DNA of 15,294 nt, from contig CAYLOP010000070.1 of NCBI GenBank assembly GCA_964385305.1, positions 1-15,294 of the forward strand, given 5' to 3'. The notes beneath the pieces were generated by a model that did no database searches, was not told the origin of the DNA, and saw only the letters and a list, made by a program, of their open reading frames with translations. The stretch comes from CAYLOP01 sp964385305. Its GTDB lineage: Bacteria > Chloroflexota > Anaerolineae > Anaerolineales > E44-bin32. The position numbers and the translations under genes are program-made. Below, piece by piece: positions 1-8,232 of this stretch; the first letter of the stretch is position 1; each line of letters opens with the position of its first letter.

Positions 1-846
1 AATGAAGCCCTCGAAATCCTCGCGCCCATCCTGGACTACATGGGAACGATCTCGGGAGGCGGAACAGACATCGACAAGCTAGGTGTTCGCAACTATGCTG
101 ACGCGCTGGTGGGCTATAAAGGGACGCAGGATTATCTGACGGATTGCGAACAGGGGGTGGAGAGCGCGCTAGCGAAGTTTGACTGCAATCCTAGTGACCT
201 TTTCCAGCCGGAAGGCATGGGGCGCGCCTTTTGGAATACGCTGGTCGTATCCATACCGTCGGCGCTCTTGCCCATCTTGTTTGCCGCCTTTGCGGCCTAC
301 GCATTTGCCTGGATGGATTTCCCGGGTCGCCAATGGGTCTTCGCTATCCTTGTCGGTTTGCAGGTCATCCCGCTTCAGATGGCGCTTGTCCCCATCGCGC
401 GCATCTATGCCGATATCGGTCTGCAGAGCACCTTCATAGGGATTTGGCTTTTCCACACTGGCTTTGGTCTGCCTTACGCCATTTACCTCATGCGCAATTT
501 CCTGGGCGGACTGCCACGCGAGATCTTCGAATCGGTCTATATCGATGGCGCAAGCCACTGGACCGCTTTCTGGAAGCTGGCGATGCCACTGTCGGTGCCG
601 GCGATCGCGTCACTCGGAATCTTTCAATTTTTATGGATCTGGAACGATTTTCTGGTAGCTAAGATCTTCCTGACCACCAACCCCGTTCTGACCGTGCAAA
701 TTACCAACTTGATCGATCCGCGTGGTGGAAATTGGCACATCCTCACAGCAGCAGCTTTCCTCTCCTTCATCGTGCCCATGCTGGTGTTCTTTGGCCTTCA
801 GCGCTTCTTTGTGCGAGGCCTGCTTGCGGGATCTGTCAAAGGATAA
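1..846 (+). CDS. Carbohydrate ABC transporter permease, MalG-type (5'-truncated)
   Basis: Inner-membrane subunit of a binding-protein-dependent sugar importer (CUT1, MalG/UgpE-like). The frame is open from base 1, so the start and first membrane segment lie outside the window; an in-frame ATG at 40 falls inside the protein and is not the start. From about residue 80 onward there are about five hydrophobic segments. The cytoplasmic EAA loop that docks on the ATPase is clear at residues 174-201 (E174, then IDGAS at 181-185, then a KLAMPLS stretch). The C-terminus ends in the usual RGLLAGSVKG. A polar stretch of about 65 residues with two cysteines (49 and 62) precedes the first complete helix and should face outward. 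The partner permease, binding protein and regulator would lie upstream. The substrate cannot be read from this subunit; an alpha-glucoside or similar sugar is a guess. Confidence 0.93.
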   Translation, partial: NEALEILAPILDYMGTISGGGTDIDKLGVRNYADALVGYKGTQDYLTDCEQGVESALAKFDCNPSDLFQPEGMGRAFWNTLVVSIPSALLPILFAAFAAYAFAWMDFPGRQWVFAILVGLQVIPLQMALVPIARIYADIGLQSTFIGIWLFHTGFGLPYAIYLMRNFLGGLPREIFESVYIDGASHWTAFWKLAMPLSVPAIASLGIFQFLWIWNDFLVAKIFLTTNPVLTVQITNLIDPRGGNWHILTAAAFLSFIVPMLVFFGLQRFFVRGLLAGSVKG

Positions 847-884
847 ACCAATTTTCGATGTGTAAACCAGAGGGGGGCGGCAGC

Positions 885-923
885 TGTTGTGCAGTGTGTG
901 GGAAATTGGCACACTGCACAACA
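885..923. terminator. Perfect 14-bp inverted repeat downstream of the sugar permease
   Basis: The arms TGTTGTGCAGTGTG (885-898) and CACACTGCACAACA (910-923) are exact reverse complements around an 11-nt loop. The position, 38 bp after the permease stop, fits a transcription terminator for the ABC operon. The following bases (CATTTAG) form only a poor T-tract, so an operator or mRNA 3'-end stabiliser is also possible. Confidence 0.55.
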
Positions 924-1041
924 CATTTAGCATCTCATTGTGGAACTTGTTGACAACTTCATATCTCACGCTCATTGCATTCGTGCATTCGCGCAGGGTT
1001 GCGCCTATCCGGAAATATTCGCGTACAACATATACCGCACA

Positions 1042-1050
1042 TGCTATAAT
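1042..1050 (+). promoter_or_regulatory. Extended -10 promoter of the P-type ATPase gene
   Basis: TGCTATAAT is a perfect extended -10 element (TG, one base, TATAAT at 1045-1050). With 17 bp spacing the -35 (CGTACA, 1022-1027) matches only 3 of 6, which is usual for extended -10 promoters. Transcription would start near 1057, giving a 5' leader of about 20 nt before the ATG at 1078. Confidence 0.6.
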
Positions 1051-1077
1051 CCATTCATTGAGTGAGATTTCACCCTC

Positions 1078-3924
1078 ATGAAGATTCCTATGACAGATTC
1101 AGTAGAAGATAACGAACAGGTTCCTTGTAGCAACGAAGACGCACTGATAACCAATGAGGGAGATACACGCCACGCACAGGATGCATCGGAAGTCATCCAA
1201 TCCCTGCGCACTTCCTCGGTAAATGGTCTAACCTCAGAAGACTCTGCACAGCGTTTGGCGGAGTGCGGTCCAAACGAGTTGACTGAGCCGCCTTCCCCAA
1301 GCCTGTGGAGCATGATCCTCGAGCAGTTCCGTAATTTCATCATCATCATCTTGCTCGTTGCGGCTGTTGTATCCGCCTTTCTCGGTGATTACATCGAAGC
1401 AGCTGCCATCATGGCGATCGTGGTGTTGAATGCCGTGTTGAGCGTGATCCAAGAGCGCCGAGCGGAGGAGGCGCTTGCTGCACTGCGCCGCCTGGCTGCG
1501 CCTGAGGCACACGTTATCCGCGACGGGCTGCGGCAGAGGATCCCAGCCCGAGAACTCGTGCCTGGGGATGTTGTGTTATTGGAGGCCGGCAACTATGTAC
1601 CGGCGGATCTACGCCTGGCTGAAACGATCAACCTGAGGATCGAAGAGGCAGCCCTGACGGGCGAGTCGGTCCCTGTCCAGAAGGATGCACGTGTGGTCCT
1701 TACCCAGGATGTCTCCTTAGGCGATCGTCGCAACACGGCCTTTAGTGGCACACTGATCACCTATGGGCGAGGCCGAGGCATCGTGGTCAGTACGGGGATG
1801 CATACCCAGATCGGCATGATCGCGGCCATGCTGCAATCCGTCCATGAGGAGCCTACCCCGCTGCAGCGCCGGTTGGATCAGCTTGGTAAGGTACTCGGAT
1901 GGGCTGCACTGGCGATTTGTGGCGTTGTTTTCATCGTCGGCTGGATGAGAGGCATCCTGCCTCTCGAGATGTTCCTTGTCGCGGTGAGCCTTGCTGTGGC
2001 CGCTGTACCGGAGGGCTTGCCCGCAGTTGTCACGATCACGCTGGCGCTTGGCATGCGGGAGATGATCCAGCGCCACGCGCTCATTCGCAAGCTGGCCTCG
2101 GTTGAGACGCTCGGCTCGACAACGGTCATCTGCTCCGACAAGACAGGCACCCTCACCCAGAATCAAATGACGGTCACACATCTCTGGGTGGATGGTGTGG
2201 ATTTCGAGGTTACGGGCGGCGGCTACGAGACCGTCGGCGACTTCAGGATCAATGGCGATGTTGCGGATCTCAAAGCGTATCCCGCCTCAACAACCGCTCT
2301 TTGGGTTGCAGCCCTGGCGAACGATGCGACGTTTGAATCCAGCACTGATGGGAACGGTGGGGAGAAACGACGTGTGGTGGGCGATCCCACCGAGGCGGCG
2401 TTGATCGTCGCTGCAGCGAAGGCGGGGGCGGATCGGGAAGCGCTGGAGAGAGCCTATCCGCGCGTTCGGGAGATCCCTTTCGATTCCTCGCGCAAGCGTA
2501 TGACCACCATGCACAGGATTGAAATCCCCCGTGCGGATGACGCAAGCCCATTCTATGACGGCAGTCTGCGGGAACAGGAAGTTGTGATGATCAAGGGTGC
2601 GCCGGATGTGATTCTTGATCTCTGTTCGCGCTATCAGCGTATGGATGACACGTCTGATACGCTCACCGATGAGGTCAAGGCGCGGATCAGGACCGCCAAC
2701 GATTCGATGGCGAGACAGGCCTTGCGGGTGCTGGCGGTGGCGTATCGCATCGCACAGGACGGCGATCATGGTGACGCGCTCGAGCTGGTCGAGCGGGACA
2801 TGACGTTTGTAGGTCTGTTGGGCATGATTGATCCACCTCGCCGGCAGGTGGGCCCTGCTATACAGACGGCGCGCCATGCCGGGATCAAGACAGTCATGAT
2901 CACCGGCGACTACCCCGACACAGCCCAGGCGATCGCGGAACAGATCGGCTTGCTGGATTCCAGCAAACAGGTGGTCACGGGCAAGCAATTGGATCTTATG
3001 GACGATGAGCGTTTGCAAGATGAGGTGATGAGGACGGGCGTCTTCGCCAGAGTCTCACCGCAGCACAAGGTGCGCATCGTCGATGCCCTGAAACATAATC
3101 AACAGATCGTGGCCATGACTGGCGATGGCGTAAATGACGCCCCCGCACTTAAGCGCGCCGATATCGGGGTTGCGATGGGCATCACAGGCACAGACGTCGC
3201 CAAGGAAACGGCCGATATGGTGCTCACCGACGATAACTATGCCAGCATCGTAGCGGCGGTTGAGCAGGGGCGGGTGATCTACGCCAATATCCGCAAATTT
3301 GTCTTCTATCTACTATCGTGCAACCTGGCGGAGATCGCCGTGATCTTCATAGCGATCCTGGTAGGCCTCCCCTCGCCGCTGACCGCCATCCAGTTGCTGT
3401 GGCTGAACCTCATCACGGATGGCGCCCCAGCACTGGCACTGGGACTGGAAAAAGGGGATCCCGACACCATGGAGCGCCCACCCCGACCCGCCGGTGAATC
3501 GATCATCAACCGGGAGATGCGCCTGCGCATTGCCATCCAAACGGTTGCCATCGCAACAGTGACCATGATCGCCTATCTCTTGGGGTGGAATTTGCCCAAT
3601 GCCAGCAAAGCGTTGGCCGGGACAATGGCCTTCGTCACGCTTTCCTTCTCAGAACTGCTGCGAGCTTTCACGGCGCGCTCCGAACACTATCCACTGTTTA
3701 AGATCGGTTTGTTCAGCAACCGCTGGATGTTCCTCGCGGTGGCATCATCCCTTGCATTACTGCTACTTGTGATATACACGCCATTTCTGCAACCAGCCTT
3801 CAACACGGTGCCTCTGACGATGTTGCAATGGGAGATGATCCTTCCGTTGCTTATCATGCCCGCTGTTGTCGCCGAAATCAGCAAGTGGTTGATCGACAGA
3901 CGTACGACAATTGTGCCTGATTGA
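1078..3924 (+). CDS. Calcium-transporting P-type ATPase (P2A, SERCA/PMCA-like)
   Basis: ATP-driven cation pump of the cytoplasmic membrane, probably exporting Ca2+. It has 948 residues, full length for the family. It shows the N-terminal cation-ATPase domain, the TGES actuator loop (194-197, E196), PEGLP in M4 (311-315), the phosphorylated Asp in DKTGTLT (D354), KGAP in the nucleotide domain (506-509) and TGDGVNDAP (681-689). By alignment from memory with SERCA, all main Ca2+ ligands are present: E312 (SERCA E309), N749 and E752 in M5, N777, T780 and D781 in M6, and E859 in M8 (SERCA E908). This supports Ca2+ over Na+/K+ or H+. The N-terminal 40 residues are acidic and poorly conserved in style. 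The ATG at 1078 is chosen because it lies just after a strong promoter; its ribosome site (GAGTGAG) is weak, and an ATG at 1090 is the alternative. A UbiB-like gene follows after 59 bp. Confidence 0.95.
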   Translation: MKIPMTDSVEDNEQVPCSNEDALITNEGDTRHAQDASEVIQSLRTSSVNGLTSEDSAQRLAECGPNELTEPPSPSLWSMILEQFRNFIIIILLVAAVVSAFLGDYIEAAAIMAIVVLNAVLSVIQERRAEEALAALRRLAAPEAHVIRDGLRQRIPARELVPGDVVLLEAGNYVPADLRLAETINLRIEEAALTGESVPVQKDARVVLTQDVSLGDRRNTAFSGTLITYGRGRGIVVSTGMHTQIGMIAAMLQSVHEEPTPLQRRLDQLGKVLGWAALAICGVVFIVGWMRGILPLEMFLVAVSLAVAAVPEGLPAVVTITLALGMREMIQRHALIRKLASVETLGSTTVICSDKTGTLTQNQMTVTHLWVDGVDFEVTGGGYETVGDFRINGDVADLKAYPASTTALWVAALANDATFESSTDGNGGEKRRVVGDPTEAALIVAAAKAGADREALERAYPRVREIPFDSSRKRMTTMHRIEIPRADDASPFYDGSLREQEVVMIKGAPDVILDLCSRYQRMDDTSDTLTDEVKARIRTANDSMARQALRVLAVAYRIAQDGDHGDALELVERDMTFVGLLGMIDPPRRQVGPAIQTARHAGIKTVMITGDYPDTAQAIAEQIGLLDSSKQVVTGKQLDLMDDERLQDEVMRTGVFARVSPQHKVRIVDALKHNQQIVAMTGDGVNDAPALKRADIGVAMGITGTDVAKETADMVLTDDNYASIVAAVEQGRVIYANIRKFVFYLLSCNLAEIAVIFIAILVGLPSPLTAIQLLWLNLITDGAPALALGLEKGDPDTMERPPRPAGESIINREMRLRIAIQTVAIATVTMIAYLLGWNLPNASKALAGTMAFVTLSFSELLRAFTARSEHYPLFKIGLFSNRWMFLAVASSLALLLLVIYTPFLQPAFNTVPLTMLQWEMILPLLIMPAVVAEISKWLIDRRTTIVPD

Positions 3925-3983
3925 ACCATCCTCCATTCCTATTCGGATCCGGGTATTTAAAGGTTTTGTGTAGGGCGAGATAA

Positions 3984-5663
3984 ATGAAAACCGACACCCC
4001 GATGACCTCCCCGCCTCGACCAAGCACACCTCGCTTTATGCAAGCACGTTACATACGCGTGACGGCATTCTTCGCCGGCATTGCGCTCAACGTGCTCTGG
4101 TGGGATATTTTCCTGCGGCGCGTGGGATTACGCAGGTTTTCACGGCGTACCGCACACGCGCGTTACCAGAAGGCCGCTAAGCGTTTCCGGGCTCTGGCTA
4201 CCCGGATGGGCGGTGTCTGGATCAAGCTTGGGCAATTTCTATCATCCCGCCTGGACATGTTGCCAGAGTCGATCACCTCGGAGCTGGCGGGTTTGCAGGA
4301 TGAGGTCGCTCCCGTATCCTTCGAAGCTATCCGCCAGGTCATTGAGGCAGCGTTCGGGGCAGCGATAGACGAGCGCTACTCCGCATTCGAACGAGAGCCC
4401 CTGGCTTCGGCCTCACTGGGCCAGGTCCACCGTGCATGCCTCCCTGGCGGCGAGTGTGTCGTGGTCAAGGTGCAGCGCCCGCAAATCCACGATCTCCTAC
4501 GCGTTGACCTGTCAGCGCTGAAAACCGTGATCGGGTGGTTGAAGCGCTACCCTCCCATCACGCGTCGCGCAGACCTGGATGCACTGTTGGGGGAATTCAG
4601 TAAGACGTTGTGGGAGGAGGTCGATTACCTGGCCGAGGCCGAGAACGCAAGACGGTTTGGCGAGATGTTCGCCGCAGATGCAAGCGTGCGCATTCCGGAC
4701 GTATATGCCTCCCACACCACACCCGATGTGCTGACGCTCGAGGATGTGTACTTTATCAAGATCACGGATTACGATGCTATCGAGGCGGCGGGCGTCGATC
4801 GAGTGGAAGTGGCAGATCGTCTTTTCCGTACCTACCTGCGCCAGATCTTCGTTGAAGGTTTCTTCCATGCTGATCCCCATCCCGGGAACCTTTTTATTGA
4901 ACCGCTGGAAGATGGCGGTTGGCGGCTGATATTCGTCGACTTCGGCATGGTCGGTCGTCTCACGCCGGAGACCAAGCAGGGCTTACGGGATGTAGCGATT
5001 GCAGTTGGGACACGCGACACCGAACGCCTGATGAAGGCCTATCAAATCTTGGGGGTTCTCCTGCCTAGCGCCGACCTGGTGCGCATTCAGGAGGCGGAAG
5101 CGGCGCTGTTTGAACAGCTTTGGGGAAAGAGCATGCGTGAGCTCGTTCGCACTCATCCTCAGGAGATGCGTCGCTTCGCACGTCAGTTCCGGGATGTACT
5201 CTACGAGATGCCCTTCCAGGTTCCGGACAACCTGATTTTTTTCGGTCGTTGTGTGTCAATTCTCTCGGGGATGTGCACGGGTCTGAACCCCGAGTTTAAC
5301 CTCTTTGAGGGCTTGAGGCCGTTCGCGGAGGGATTGCTCCAGGAAGATGGCGGTGATTGGCTCGGTGAGATCTTCAACCTCCTGGTAGAGCAGGCTAGGG
5401 CGTTGTCGACCCTGCCTTCCCATCTAGAATCCACCTTGGCTAGGATCGATCGAGGCGATGTCATGGTCGTCGCCAAAGCTGCGCCGGAATTGCAGGGACA
5501 ACTGGGCGAATTGACACGTATGGTTCGCCGGCTGATAAGTATGGTCTTATTCGCCGCGCTCCTGATTACGGCGGGGATGTTTTATATCGATGGCGAGCGC
5601 ACCGTGGGGTACATCGGATTTGGGTTGGCGCTCCTGGCATTTATCTGGGTCATCTTGCGATAA
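3984..5663 (+). CDS. UbiB/ABC1/AarF-family atypical kinase
   Basis: Member of the UbiB family of protein-kinase-like ATPases, which in other organisms support isoprenoid-lipid (ubiquinone) metabolism; the substrate here is unknown. The 559 residues carry the family marks: the KxGQ motif (KLGQ, 81-84), the alanine-rich loop that replaces the glycine-rich loop (ASAS, 141-144), the ATP-binding lysine K162, the catalytic HxDxxxxN (H295, D297, N302) and DFG (D319-G321). Two hydrophobic segments at the C-terminus (about 513-532 and 538-558) anchor it in the membrane, as in UbiB/COQ8. The start ATG follows AGGGCGAG at a suitable distance. The gene lies 59 bp after the Ca2+ ATPase, with no terminator or obvious promoter between, so cotranscription is likely. 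Since every catalytic motif is intact, it should be active. A role in quinone synthesis is inference from the family only. Confidence 0.93.
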   Translation: MKTDTPMTSPPRPSTPRFMQARYIRVTAFFAGIALNVLWWDIFLRRVGLRRFSRRTAHARYQKAAKRFRALATRMGGVWIKLGQFLSSRLDMLPESITSELAGLQDEVAPVSFEAIRQVIEAAFGAAIDERYSAFEREPLASASLGQVHRACLPGGECVVVKVQRPQIHDLLRVDLSALKTVIGWLKRYPPITRRADLDALLGEFSKTLWEEVDYLAEAENARRFGEMFAADASVRIPDVYASHTTPDVLTLEDVYFIKITDYDAIEAAGVDRVEVADRLFRTYLRQIFVEGFFHADPHPGNLFIEPLEDGGWRLIFVDFGMVGRLTPETKQGLRDVAIAVGTRDTERLMKAYQILGVLLPSADLVRIQEAEAALFEQLWGKSMRELVRTHPQEMRRFARQFRDVLYEMPFQVPDNLIFFGRCVSILSGMCTGLNPEFNLFEGLRPFAEGLLQEDGGDWLGEIFNLLVEQARALSTLPSHLESTLARIDRGDVMVVAKAAPELQGQLGELTRMVRRLISMVLFAALLITAGMFYIDGERTVGYIGFGLALLAFIWVILR

Positions 5664-5746
5664 AGAACTCGAATCTTCACGTCATCTCTAAAAACCCCCT
5701 GAATGATTGGGTACAACACACTCACCCTGCAGCAGTCGCCGGCGTG

Positions 5747-6592
5747 CTAAAATCCTGCTGGCTTGAACCGCTCAACCAGGGATCCGTAGAGTTCTGGGCG
5801 TCGATCGTTCATAGGGTCGAGTTCGTACTCGCCGGGCACGAAGACGAGACGTTTACGGTCGCTCTCGGTTGGGTCGAACGATGCATACAGGATCTCTTCG
5901 CGATCACCGCTCGCCTCAGCGAGCTTTGCTCCGTCTGGCGCGATGATGAGGCTGTGCCCGAGATAGCGAGTGCCGCGCTCCTCCCCGATCCGATTAGCAG
6001 CTACCAAGTAGAGATGATTCTCCGCCGCACGGGTCTGTGCGAGGAAATCCGGATAGAGTTTGGCAGCTTCAGGCCATGCGGTAGAGATCAAGATCACCTG
6101 GGTCCCGGCCAATGCAAGCACGCGGGCGGGTTCCGGAAAGCGGATGTCGTAACAGACCAGCGATGCCAGCTTACCAACGGGTGTTGTGAAGGGCCCTGGG
6201 ATCTCGTCGCCAGCCGCGAGATACCGGTCGACGCCGAGGTACGGCAGATGGGTCTTGCGATAGCGAGCGATGACGCCCTCTGGCCCAAGCATCACGGATG
6301 TATTGAAGAGGTTGCCTTGATGATCTACCTCGAGGGTTCCGAGGGCGACGACCTGTACACCTGCTTGACGGCAAGCTTCTGAGATGCGCTCAGTCCAAAA
6401 GCCGGGGACGGTCTGTGCCATGTTTTTTGCCTCCTCGGGGGTCAACCCGTAGCCGGTGGTTGCGCATTCGGGAAAGACGACGACGTTTGCTCCCTGCTGT
6501 GCGGCTTTTTTGAGGAGGGCGTGGATTTTCTCGATATTATCATCGGGTTGGAGGATCTTTGGTTCCATCTGGACGGCGGCAAATCTTGGCAT
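5747..6592 (-). CDS. Carbon-nitrogen hydrolase (nitrilase superfamily)
   Basis: Cytoplasmic amidase or nitrilase-like enzyme that hydrolyses a non-peptide C-N bond. It has 281 residues, typical for a single-domain member. The catalytic triad is complete: E42 in the VVFPECATTGY segment, K113 in RYRKTHLPY, and C147 in LVCYDIRFPE. The fold is alpha-beta-beta-alpha, and members usually form dimers or larger oligomers. The substrate is not evident. By general look it falls with the omega-amidase/Nit-like and other generic amidases rather than true nitrilases; this is a weak guess. The start is supported by AGGAGG five bases upstream of the ATG at 6592. The gene faces the UbiB-like gene (convergent, 83-bp gap without a clear terminator) and is divergent from the MgtC-family gene, 255 bp away. 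Confidence 0.93.
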   Translation of the reverse strand: MPRFAAVQMEPKILQPDDNIEKIHALLKKAAQQGANVVVFPECATTGYGLTPEEAKNMAQTVPGFWTERISEACRQAGVQVVALGTLEVDHQGNLFNTSVMLGPEGVIARYRKTHLPYLGVDRYLAAGDEIPGPFTTPVGKLASLVCYDIRFPEPARVLALAGTQVILISTAWPEAAKLYPDFLAQTRAAENHLYLVAANRIGEERGTRYLGHSLIIAPDGAKLAEASGDREEILYASFDPTESDRKRLVFVPGEYELDPMNDRRPELYGSLVERFKPAGF

Positions 6593-6629
6593 TGGGGCCT
6601 CCTGTTCCTGCGAGGTGGGCTCGGCATCT

Positions 6630-6659
6630 ATTGTTAGGACAGTTTCATCGTCGAGTCAA
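6630..6659 (-). promoter_or_regulatory. Candidate promoter of the C-N hydrolase gene
   Basis: Read on the minus strand, TTGACT (6659-6654, 5 of 6) and AACAAT (6635-6630, 4 of 6) are separated by 18 bp. The start of transcription would be about 30 nt before the ATG. It is based on consensus match only. Confidence 0.4.
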
Positions 6660-6777
6660 GGGAATCTCGGCTGCTGAGAAGCTGTGCATTGTTGAATACC
6701 GCTCGCTGTCATGTTGCCGAAGGATTAAGCGTGGATTATTGTCATTGGGCGGTCAGTGTGTTTAACCGGGCAGCATG

Positions 6778-6783
6778 TATAAT
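6778..6783 (+). promoter_or_regulatory. Candidate -10 element of the MgtC-family gene
   Basis: A perfect TATAAT lies 64 bp before the ATG at 6848. No good -35 is seen at 16-18 bp spacing (AGTGTG at 6755-6760). It would give a leader of roughly 58 nt that contains two small inverted repeats. Confidence 0.45.
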
Positions 6784-6801
6784 CTTTCCCATTAAGAGCT
6801 T

Positions 6802-6834
6802 TGACCTCAGGAAGGAAGGTCACCGAGTTCGGTG
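6802..6834 (+). promoter_or_regulatory. Two adjacent inverted repeats in the leader of the MgtC-family gene
   Basis: TGACCT (6802-6807) pairs with AGGTCA (6817-6822) around a 9-nt loop. CACCGA (6821-6826) pairs with TCGGTG (6829-6834) around GT. The two share bases 6821-6822, so as RNA hairpins they would compete slightly. The second lies directly before the ribosome site GAGGGG. They may be operator sites in DNA or a regulatory leader in RNA; neither is proven. Confidence 0.35.
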
Positions 6835-6847
6835 TGAGGGGTGAACG

Positions 6848-8134
6848 ATGGATTTGCTCTCAAATTTTGAGCCGTGGTGGCGATTCGCAGCGGCGCTCTT
6901 CATCGGTGCTTTAATCGGCCTGGAACGTGAATATGTGCGGCAGCGTAGTGAGGATCCGGAGTTTGCTGGGATCCGAACCTTCTCGCTCATGGCTTTATTG
7001 GGGGCGATCGCTGCGTATTTAAGCCGAGAGCATGGTCTGCTCTTGTTTGTCATCGCTTACGTGGGCATAGCATTGCTCATTTGGGCGACCTATCTGGGAG
7101 ATGTGATGCAGGGGCATGAGGAGGGCATCACAACCGAGGTTGTGGCATTGATCGTGCCGCTGCTTGGCGCCATTGTGGTTTGGGGGGAATTTGCACTGGC
7201 CGCATCGTTAGGGGTCATCGTCGCCTTTGTGCTGGCACTAAAACCCACCTTGCACGGTCTTGCGCGGCGCATGAGCGCGGCGGATCTGCGTGCAACGCTT
7301 GAGTTCGCGCTGATCACCGCTGTGGTCCTCCCCATCCTGCCCAACCAGAGCTTTGGACCGTTCGGCGTGCTCAATCCCACCCAAGTTTGGCTGCTCGTCG
7401 TGTTTGTGTCGGGCATCGGTTTTTTGGGCTACATCCTGATCAAGATCCTGGGCGCAGAGCAAGGTGTTGGATTGACCGGCGTGCTCGGCGGGTTGGTGAG
7501 CAGCACAGCAACAACCGTGAGTTTTGCAGGACGTAGCAAGGATAGCCCGGAGCTATCATCCATCTTTGCTCAGGGCATTATCCTGACATCGAGTGTGATG
7601 TTCCCGCGCGTATTTATTGAAGTGGCCGTGGTTCATTCCCCATTGCTGAGGATCGTGAGTATCCCGTTAAGTGCGATGATGTTGGTGAGCCTTGGCTTGG
7701 TTTTCTACCTATGGCGGAAGAAGCGCGGTGAGGCGCACGAGACTCGCAAGCAGGTCGAGGTTTCCAACCCGCTTCGGCTCAAGACAGCGATCACCTTTGC
7801 AATGGCGTTCTCGGTGGTTCTGATCGTTGTGCGGGCATCAAATGAATTCTTTGGTGAAGCCGGTGTTTACGCTGCCAGCGCATTGACAGGCATCACCGAT
7901 GTCGATGCCATCACGCTGAGCGTCTCTGAGTTGGCGTCTTATGGCCAGATCTCGGCGCCGGTCGCTGCGGTGTCCGTCTTGCTGGCGACACTGGTGAACA
8001 CGCTCGCCAAGGGCGTGATGGCGTGGACCCTGGGGGCGCCCCAGTTGCGACCGACGATCGTGCGCGCCTTTGGTCTGGTCCTCCTGACCGGCATACTTTC
8101 CACAGCGTTGACAGTCAGCATCTGGTTCACCTGA
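6848..8134 (+). CDS. MgtC/SapB-family membrane protein with DUF4010 domain
   Basis: Polytopic inner-membrane protein of 428 residues, roughly 12 hydrophobic segments. The N-terminal part is MgtC/SapB-like: a first helix running into GALIGLERE (20-28), then AGIRTF (40-45) and three further helices to about residue 135. The C-terminal part resembles DUF4010, with a long stretch of helices and the conserved-looking GGLVSSTATT segment (214-223). This two-part architecture is common in bacteria and archaea and differs from the virulence protein MgtC, which has a soluble C-terminal domain. Function is unknown; a role in ion or Mg2+ homeostasis is only suggested by the family name. The ATG is preceded by GAGGGGTGAACG, a good ribosome site. 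It is monocistronic: a terminator follows 20 bp after the stop, and the gene upstream is divergent. Confidence 0.9.
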   Translation: MDLLSNFEPWWRFAAALFIGALIGLEREYVRQRSEDPEFAGIRTFSLMALLGAIAAYLSREHGLLLFVIAYVGIALLIWATYLGDVMQGHEEGITTEVVALIVPLLGAIVVWGEFALAASLGVIVAFVLALKPTLHGLARRMSAADLRATLEFALITAVVLPILPNQSFGPFGVLNPTQVWLLVVFVSGIGFLGYILIKILGAEQGVGLTGVLGGLVSSTATTVSFAGRSKDSPELSSIFAQGIILTSSVMFPRVFIEVAVVHSPLLRIVSIPLSAMMLVSLGLVFYLWRKKRGEAHETRKQVEVSNPLRLKTAITFAMAFSVVLIVVRASNEFFGEAGVYAASALTGITDVDAITLSVSELASYGQISAPVAAVSVLLATLVNTLAKGVMAWTLGAPQLRPTIVRAFGLVLLTGILSTALTVSIWFT

Positions 8135-8154
8135 GCCCCCATCCGTGTTTATAA

Positions 8155-8189
8155 AAACAACCCGCGGACATTGGCCCTGCGGGTTGTTT
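8155..8189. terminator. Bidirectional intrinsic terminator
   Basis: The arms AAACAACCCGC (8155-8165) and GCGGGTTGTTT (8179-8189) form a perfect 11-bp stem with a 13-nt loop. T-rich bases follow on both strands (TTTCTATT rightward, GTTTTTATAAAC leftward). It lies between the convergent MgtC-family gene and the small charged-protein gene and can end both transcripts. Confidence 0.85.
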
Positions 8190-8232
8190 CTATTGCGATG
8201 GATTATCAACCTATGAAATGGGTGTTCATCGA

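Noticed and set aside
950..955. TTGACA upstream of the P-type ATPase
   Set aside because: The matching -10 position reads CATTGC; the extended -10 at 1042-1050 is far better and too distant to pair with it.
2287..3018. Minus-strand frame (243 codons) inside the P-type ATPase
   Set aside because: Antisense shadow of a highly conserved gene; no ribosome site or family match.
5664..5746. Terminator between the convergent UbiB-like and hydrolase genes
   Set aside because: Only a weak ACCC/GGGT pairing is visible, without a stable stem or T-tract.
5744..6382. Plus-strand frame (212 codons) opposite the C-N hydrolase
   Set aside because: The minus strand encodes an intact triad; the plus frame is its shadow.
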